In this document: positions 51,801-60,800 of the stretch, in pieces
Layout of the letters: each line of letters begins with the position of its first letter
Numbering within the stretch: position 1 is the stretch's first letter
Source of the DNA: an uncultured Alsobacter sp.
GTDB lineage: Bacteria; Pseudomonadota; Alphaproteobacteria; Rhizobiales; Beijerinckiaceae
NCBI RefSeq assembly: GCF_945952055.1
Contig: NZ_CAMFHB010000034.1
Span: 1-64,000, forward strand
DNA length: 64,000 bases
Direction: 5' to 3'
Made by a program: the position numbers and the translations under genes
The notes under the pieces: generated by a model
What the model saw: the letters and a program-made list of their open reading frames with translations, nothing else
Told to the model about the DNA's origin: nothing
Database searches by the model: none

Positions 51801-54800
51801 CCCCCGAGATCTGGCCGGTGGACTGGGCCAGGCTCACGGTGAGGCTGGTGAAGCCTGCCAGGGCCGTGGCGGTGAAGACGAGCTTGTCCTGGCCATCGCT
51901 GCCGTCGAGCGTTGCTCCGTCAGCGAAGTCGACGGCATCGTTGCCGCGGCCGGTCGTGACCGTGCTCCCGGATTGCGTGTTGACCACAGTGATAGCGACC
52001 GAACTCGACAAGCCCGAGGCGTCCAGGTTTTCGAAGTTGGTCACGGTCACACCATCGTCCAGCGCGTCGCTGAAGCGCGTCTGGTCGTTCGTCGAGGCGC
52101 CTGAACCCATGTCGATTCTGAGGGTCGTCACGCCTGCCGGTTGCGCGGAGGCCATGACGAGGGTGTCACCGGCCGTGCCGTTGCCACCTCCGCTCAGCGA
52201 TGCGCCGCTGGCTTGGGTATAGACAACCCGGTCGTCGCCCTCCCCCGCATCGATGAGATCGGCGCCGCCCTTCCCGTCGATGGTGTCGTTGCCCGATCCG
52301 GTGCGGATCGTGTTCTTCGTTCCCGTGCCCTCGACGTCGAAGGCGACGCCCGAAGTGGCAGAAGCAGCGGTGAGGTTCTCGAAGTTCCTGACCATGGTCG
52401 CGCCGGTCGAGACCTGGCTCGTGCCGGCCGCAGCGTTCAACCGGATCGTCGTCAGCGCCGTGGCGTAGCTGGCGGCAAAGACAAGGGTGTCGCCGGACGT
52501 GCCTTCGCCGTTGCCGTCGAGCACCGTGCCGGCACCGTTCACGTAGTCGACCGTGTCGTCACCCGCGCCGCCCGTGATCGTCGATCCGGCCTGCGTCTTG
52601 ACGATGGTCAGCGCGACCGAGCCGCCGCTGGCGTCCACGTTCTCGAAGTTGCTGACCTGGGGGTCCGTCGTCAGAACCGTCTGATCGGTCGCGCTCATGT
52701 CCAGGGACAGGACCGTCGAACCGTCCCGGCCGTCCACGACCAGCGTGTCGACCGCTCCCGCGTCCGCGCCGCCGTCGAGGATCGCCGCGTCCCGGCGATA
52801 GGCCATGCGATCGTTACCGCCTCCTCCCCGGATCGTGTCAGCCCCTCCTCCGCCGTCGATCGTGTCTGCGCCGGCACCGCCGCTCAGTGCGTTGGCGTCG
52901 CCGGTGCCCGTGATCGCAAACCGCGCGGTGGTGCTGGTCACGGCCGAGGCGTCGACGTGCTCGAAGTTCCTGACCCTGGCACTGACATTGAGAACCTGGT
53001 CGACCAACGGGTCCGTCGTCAGGACGATCGTGGTCAGCGACGCCGCGTACGGACTCGCAAAGTTCAGCGTGTCGCCGGAGAATGTTTGCGGCGCAACCGG
53101 GCTGCGCTGTCCTCCCGCATCGAGGACCGTGCCGGCGCCGTCGACGAAGTCGATCGTGTCGTTGCCGGTGCCCGTGACGATCGAGCGGCCCGCCTGGCTG
53201 TTGGTGACCGTCAGGTCGGCGCTCGCAGTTCCGGCGGCCAGGTTCTCGAAGCCGCTCACGACGGCATTGTCGTCGGTGTTGGCATCGAGGCGTGTCTGGT
53301 CGGTCGCCGTCGACAGGAACGTGATCGCAAGCTTGCTCGGGGCTCCCGAGCTGATCACCAGTGTGTCGCCGGCGTTGCCGACGCCGGTGTTCAGCCCGCC
53401 CGCCAGCGTGCCGGCGTTGGAGTAGACGACCCGGTCGTCACCGTCGCCGGCGTCGATCGCGTCGGCCCCGCCGCCGCCGTCGATCGTGTCGTTGCCGAAG
53501 CTGGTGGAGATCGTGTCGGCGCCCGTCCCGCCGGACACGCTGTCGGTCCCCGCACCGGTGCTCACCGAGCGGCCCGTGTTGCCCGTGATGACGGTCAGTG
53601 CCGTCCCGCTCGATGCGTCGCGGCCATCGAGCGTCTCGAACCCGGTGACCTTTGCGCCGTCGCTCCCGCCACCCACGAGCGATGTCTGATCGACGGCGTT
53701 GTCCGGGTCGGACAGGTCGATGCGCAGGGCAATGGTGCCCGACGCGGCAGGGATGTAGAGCGTGTCCGTCCTCACGCCCCCCGCGATGGTCGCCTCTCCG
53801 CCGGTGCTGCCGTAGTACCAGACCTGGTCGTTCCCCCCGCCGGCATCGATGAGGTCGGCGCCTCCGCCTCCGTTGATCGTGTCGGCGCCCGCTCCGCCCC
53901 AGATGCGGTTCACGCCGGTGCTGCCGCCGTTGAGCGTGACGCCAAGCGTCGACGGCAAGGCCGATGCATCGACGTTCTCGAAGCCGGTCACCCGAGTGAC
54001 CCCGGTGGGAATGCCCGTGCCGCTGACCTGGTCGCCGGTGCTCCCGAGATTGACCGTGAACCCCGTGATGCCGGCCAGCGCAGCCTGCTTCAGGACCAGC
54101 GTGTCGCCGAATGAACCCTGACCATCGGCAGACAGTGTGGCGCCTTGCGCATAGTCGATCCGATCGTCACCGCTGCCCGTGCTGATCGTCGCGTTCGCCA
54201 GCGTATTCGTGACCGTGATCGAAATCGTCGCGCTGCTGGCAGAGACGTTTTCAAACCCTGTGACGGTGGTTTGGTCGCCCGCCGATTGATCGGTCACCCG
54301 GCTTTGGTCGGAGAAGTCCAGCGTCAGAGGGGATGTGACTGCGGCGTCGACCACGAGCGTGTCCGTGTCGGCCCCGCCCGACAGCGATGCTCCCACTCCC
54401 GCGCGGTAATAGACCCAGTCGTCGCCTTCGCCCGCCGAGATCGTGTCTTTTCCGCCCAGGCCATCGATCGTGTCTGCGCCCGCCCCGGTGCTCAGCGCGT
54501 TGTCGTCGCCGGTGCCCTTGACCGAGAACCGCGCCGCGCTCGACGTGACGGCCCAGGCGTTGACGTGCTCGAAGTTCCTGACCCTCGCGCTTACATTGAG
54601 AACCTGGTCGGCCAAGGGGTCCGTTGTCAGGACAATGGTCGTCAGGGACGTCGCGTAGGAACTCGCGAACGTCAGCGTGTCGCCAGTGTAAGTTTGCGGC
54701 GCAACGGGGCTGCGCTGCCCACCCGCGTCGAGGACGGTGCCGGCGCCGTCGACGAACTCGATCGCATCGTTTCCTGTTCCCGTGACGATCGAGCGCCCAG

Positions 54801-57800
54801 CCTGGGTGTTCGTGATCGTCAGGTCGGTGTTCGCCGCGCCAGCGTCCAGATTCTCGAAGCCACGGACCGTGGCGCTGTCGTTGGTGCTGGCGTCGAGGCG
54901 CGTCTGATCGGTCGCCGTCGACAGGAACGTGATCGAAAGTTTGCTCGGGGCTCCCGAGCCGATCACAAGCGTATCGCTGCCGCTGTTCTGAGCCGTTCCA
55001 CCGCCGGCAATCGTCCCCGCGTTGTAGTAGACGACGCGATCGTCACCCAAACCGGCGTCGATCACGTCAAGCCCGCCACCCCCATCGATCGTGTCGTTCC
55101 CGGCGTTGGCGTAGATCGTGTCCGCGCCCGTCCCACCGGACACGCTGTCGGCCCCCGCGCCGGTCGAAACCGAGCGACCTGTATTTCCCGTGACGACGGT
55201 CAGCGCCGTCCCGCTCGACGCATCCCTGCCAATGACGGCCTCGAAGCCAGTGACCTTGGCACCGTCATTCCCCCCGCCGACGAGGGACGTCTGGTCGTCG
55301 GCATTGTCCGGGTCGGACAGGTCGATGCGCAGGGCAATGGTGCCAGATGCAGCAGGGATGTAGAGCGTGTCGGTCCCCACGCCGCCTGAGATGGTCGCCT
55401 CTCCACCGGTGCTGCCATAGTACCAGACCTGATCGTTCCCACCGCCAGCATCGATGAGATCGGCGCCGCCCTTTCCGTCGATGGTGTCGTTGCCGCTGCC
55501 GGTCCGGATCGTGTTCTTCGTTCCCGTGCCCTCGATGTCGAAGGCGACGCCCGAACTGGCAGAAGCAGCGGTGAGGTTCTCGAAGTTCCTGACCATAGTC
55601 GCGCCGGTCGAGACCTGGCTCGTGCCGGCCGCAGCGTTCAACCGGATCGTCGTCAGCGCCGTGGCGTAGCTGGCGGCAAAGACAAGGGTGTCGCCGGACG
55701 TGCCTTCGCCGTTGCCGTCGAGCACCGTGCCGGCACCGTTCACGTAGTCGACCGTGTCGTCACCCGCGCCGCCCGTGATCGTCGATCCGGCCTGCGTCTT
55801 GACGATGGTCAGCGCGACCGAGCCGCCGCTGGCGTCCACGTTCTCGAAGTTGCTGACCTGGGGGTCCGTCGTCAGAACCGTCTGATCGGTCGCGCTCATG
55901 TCCAGGGACAGGACCGTCGAACCGTCCCGGCCGTCCACGACCAGCGTGTCGACCGCTCCCGCGTCCGCGCCGCCGTCGAGGATCGCCGCGTCCCGGCGAT
56001 AGGCCATGCGATCGTTACCGCCTCCTCCCCGGATCGTGTCAGCCCCTCCTCCGCCGTCGATCGTGTCTGCGCCGGCACCGCCGCTCAGTGCGTTGGCGTC
56101 GCCGGTGCCCGTGATCGCAAACCGCGCGGTGGTGCTGGTCACGGCCGAGGCGTCGACGTGCTCGAAGTTCCTGACCCTGGCACTGACATTGAGAACCTGG
56201 TCGACCAACGGGTCCGTCGTCAGGACGATCGTGGTCAGCGACGCCGCGTACGGACTCGCAAAGTTCAGCGTGTCGCCGGAGAATGTTTGCGGCGCAACCG
56301 GGCTGCGCTGTCCTCCCGCATCGAGGACCGTGCCGGCGCCGTCGACGAAGTCGATCGTGTCGTTGCCGGTGCCCGTGACGATCGAGCGGCCCGCCTGGCT
56401 GTTGGTGACCGTCAGGTCGGCGCTCGCAGTTCCGGCGGCCAGGTTCTCGAAGCCGCTCACGACGGCATTGTCGTCGGTGTTGGCATCGAGGCGTGTCTGG
56501 TCGGTCGCCGTCGACAGGAACGTGATCGCAAGCTTGCTCGGGGCTCCCGAGCTGATCACCAGTGTGTCGCCGGCGTTGCCGACGCCGGTGTTCAGCCCGC
56601 CCGCCAGCGTGCCGGCGTTGGAGTAGACGACCCGGTCGTCACCGTCGCCGGCGTCGATCGCGTCGGCCCCGCCGCCGCCGTCGATCGTGTCGTTGCCGAA
56701 GCTGGTGGAGATCGTGTCGGCGCCCGTCCCGCCGGACACGCTGTCGGTCCCCGCACCGGTGCTCACCGAGCGGCCCGTGTTGCCCGTGATGACGGTCAGT
56801 GCCGTCCCGCTCGATGCGTCGCGGCCATCGAGCGTCTCGAACCCGGTGACCTTTGCGCCGTCGCTCCCGCCACCCACGAGCGATGTCTGATCGACGGCGT
56901 TGTCCGGGTCGGACAGGTCGATGCGCAGGGCAATGGTGCCCGACGCGGCAGGGATGTAGAGCGTGTCCGTCCTCACGCCCCCCGCGATGGTCGCCTCTCC
57001 GCCGGTGCTGCCGTAGTACCAGACCTGGTCGTTCCCCCCGCCGGCATCGATGAGGTCGGCGCCTCCGCCTCCGTTGATCGTGTCGGCGCCCGCTCCGCCC
57101 CAGATGCGGTTCACGCCGGTGCTGCCGCCGTTGAGCGTGACGCCAAGCGTCGACGGCAAGGCCGATGCATCGACGTTCTCGAAGCCGGTCACCCGAGTGA
57201 CCCCGGTGGGAATGCCCGTGCCGCTGACCTGGTCGCCGGTGCTCCCGAGATTGACCGTGAACCCCGTGATGCCGGCCAGCGCAGCCTGCTTCAGGACCAG
57301 CGTGTCGCCGAATGAACCCTGACCATCGGCAGACAGTGTGGCGCCTTGCGCATAGTCGATCCGATCGTCACCGCTGCCCGTGCTGATCGTCGAGTTCGCC
57401 AGCGTATTCGTGACCGTGATCGAAATCGTCGCGCTGCTGGCTGCGAGATTCTCGAACCCGCGCGTGTCGACATTGTCGTCCGTGCCAGCATTGACGCCCG
57501 TCTGGTCGGCGATGCCCTGGGTCATATCGACCGACAATTGCGTGACGCCAGCGGCACTCCCGACGACGAGCGTATCGGTATCGTCGCCGCCATCGATCGT
57601 CGCCCTCTTATCGGCCGACGGGCCGTTGACGTAGGTGACGCGGTCGTTGCCGGCCCCGGCATCGATGCTGTCGTCCCCTCCGCCACCGATGATCGTGTCG
57701 TCACCACGCCCGGTCTGGATGATGTCCTTCGACGCCCCTCCCGTGACGCTGTCCGCCTCGGAGCCGGTCAAGAGCCTGCTTCCCGCAGCCCGCCCCGTCA

Positions 57801-60800
57801 CGGTGACCGCGACAGTCGCGCTGGAGAAGTCGATGTTTTCGAACCCGACCACCGAGGTGTTGCCCGTGTCGAGCTGGCTGCCGGACGTCCGAGCCAGATT
57901 GAAGACGAGCCGCCCTATGCCGCCATAACTGCTTGCGTTGCCGACCAGCCAGTCGCCCTCGATTTCGCCGCCGCTGCCGCCGTCGAGCGTCGCGGACCCG
58001 GGGGATGCGAGAGTGATGCGGTCGTCGCCGCCGTTGCCGTAGATGGAATCCTGCCCCCCCTGACCTGACAACGTATCGGCGCCGGCTCCACCGCGAATGA
58101 CGTTGTTCTGAACCGAGCCGAGGACGGAAATCCCCAACCCTGACAGGGCGCTCGCATCGACGTTCTCGAAGCCGATGACCGAATCACTTCCGGCACCCAG
58201 GGCCGTGGTGGAGGCGGTCTGGCTGGCGCTCGTCTGCGAAAGGTCGATCGCGAGCGCCGTGATGCCCGTCAGGGCGGCCGTCTTGAGGACGAGCGTGTCG
58301 CCGGCCGAGCCGTTCTCGGCCGCGTCGATCGTCGCATCGGCCGCGTAGTCGATCACGTCACTGCCGCCGCTCGTCACGACGCGGCTTCCGGTGCGCGTGT
58401 TGACGACCGTGATCGCGCTCGAGAGACTTGCGACCTCCAGGTTTTCGAAACCGGTGACCCTGATGCCATCGTCCGTTCCGATGTCGCGTCGGGTCTGGTC
58501 GTCGGTCGCGGTCATATCGATCCGCAGAGTGGTCGCGAGGGTCGGTAGAGCCGCCACGAAGAGAGTGTCGCCCGTCGTACCCGACGTTCCGCCGTCGAGA
58601 ACCGCGCCCTGTACACCCCGGTAGACGACGGTGTCGTCACCTGCGCCCGCGCTCACGCTGTCGCGGCCACCGAGTCCGTCGATGGTATCGTTGCCGTCGC
58701 CGGTCGAAATGGTGTCGGCACCCGTACCGCCGAGCACGCTGTCGTCGCCAAACCCCGTGAGCAGTGACCGTCCGCCGTCCCGACCCTCGACGAAAATGGC
58801 GGCCGATGTGGCGCTGAAGTCGATGTTCTCGAAGTTGCGGATCGTGGCGGCAAGCCCATCCGTCACTTGGTTCTGGCCGGCAAGGACCGTCAGATCGAAG
58901 GTGAGGCGGGTGGCGCCATAGGTGCCCGCCACGCCAACCAGCGTGTCACCGGCGCTTTCGCCCGTGGTTCCGCCGTCAATAACCGACGCGTCGGCCGCGG
59001 CCAGGACGACGCGGTCATCACCTCCACCGGCATCGATGGTGTCGGCGCCCCCCTTTCCATCGATGGTGTCGCGCCCGGCACCCGTGACGATGCGCTCGCC
59101 GCCGGACGTTCCGGAGACATTGACCGCGGTCGCGGCACCCGTCGACGGCATCGTGATGCCCGAGGCGTCAAGGTTGTTGAACCCGGTGACCTGGGCCGTT
59201 TCGCCGGTCCCTGACGTCTGATCGCTCGTCGCGTTGAGGTCGACCGTGATGGCAGCGAGGCGGGCGCCACCCACGGGTGATGTCAGGCCTGAATCGCGGA
59301 TGACCAGCGTGTCGTCGCCGAGCCCTGCCGTGAGCGTGGCACCCACCGCGTAGTCGATGGAGTCGTTGTCCGTGCCTCCCGTGACCGAACTGTTGGCCAG
59401 CGTGTTGCGGACCGTCAGCCGAACGTTGCTGCCGCCGGCATCGATGTTTTCGAAGCCGGACAGGCTGACCTGGTCGCCGACACTTTGATCGGCATCCGTC
59501 ATGGCCAACGAAAGCGTGGCAACGCCGGCCTCCGTGGCGTTCCCCACGGTCAGGGTGTCGTTGCCACTTCCGCCGCCGAGAGCCGCGCCTGCCGCATCGC
59601 GATAGGTCACGACGTCGTCGCCGGCCCCGGCATCGATGACGTCCGCACCGCCGCGGCCGTCGATGGTGTCGGCTCCCGCTCCCGTGCGGATGGATTCGCC
59701 ACCGGCCGAGCCGATCAGCCGCAGACGTGCCGAAGCGGCGAGAGAACTCGCATCGAGGTTCTCGAAACCGGTGACAGTGACACCGTCGCTTGCCTGCTGC
59801 GTCAGATCGGCACCCGTCAACAGGCTCGACTGGTCTGCGGAGATCTCGCCGAGATCCACCTGCAGCACGGTGCCTGCCGCGAGGGCGGTGACCACGAGCG
59901 TATCGCCTGCCGCGCCGTTGCTGCCGCCGTCGAACTGACTTCCGACGGACGATCCATAGGTGACGCGGTCGTCCCCTGCGCCCGCCGCCACGGTGTCGGC
60001 TCCGCCGCCCCCGGCGATGGTGTCGTTCCCTGCGCCGGTCTTGATGTCGTTGCCGTCTTCGTTGCCCGTCAGCGCGAAGGCAGAGCCCGAGCCGACCAGC
60101 GAAGCGTCGACATGTCGGAAGTTCGACACCCGCGCGAAATCGCCGGCGGTCTGGTCCGTGTCGCCAAGACGGATCGTCGTCAGGGCGGCGGCTCGGTCGG
60201 CCAGGAAACGCAGCGTGTCGCCGTTGCCCGAGACTGCAGTGCCCGAATCGAGAACGGTGTTCGGCCCATCGACATAGTCGATGGTGTCGCTGCCAGAGCC
60301 GGTCCGCACTGTGCGGCCGCCCAGTGTGTTGGTCACGGTCAGCGCAATGGTCGCGGACGCGGCATCGATGTTCTCGAACCCCGAGACAGCCACCCCGTCC
60401 GTAGCGCCGTCGGCCAGAGCTGTCTGATCCGCCGCATCGACCGCCATGTCGATGCGCAGGTCGCGTGACCCGGAGAGCGTTGCGCTCCCGATGACGAGGG
60501 TATCGCCTGCCGTCTCGAGGGCCGTGCCACCGCGCAGATCGAGCCCTGCGACGGCCCGGTAGGTGACCCTGTCGTCGCCCGCGCCTGCATCGATCGTGTC
60601 GGCGCCGCCGCCACCATCGATCGTGTCGTTGCCGCGGCCGGTTTCGATGGCGTCGTTTCCGATCCCGCCCTGGACGGAGTCGTCGCCAAATCCCGTGATC
60701 AGGGACCGATTGCCGCTGCCCCCCCTGACCGACACGGAGGTGGTGGTCTGGGAGAAGTCGAGGTTTTCGAAGTTCGTGACACGCGCGGTGTCGTTCCCGG

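Noticed and set aside
52141-54114. Long plus-strand open frames (for example 657 and 385 codons) opposite the giant RTX gene
   Set aside because: They repeat exactly with the duplicated sense repeats, have Arg/Val/Asp-biased composition, and vanish where the RTX repeats change. They are antisense shadows.
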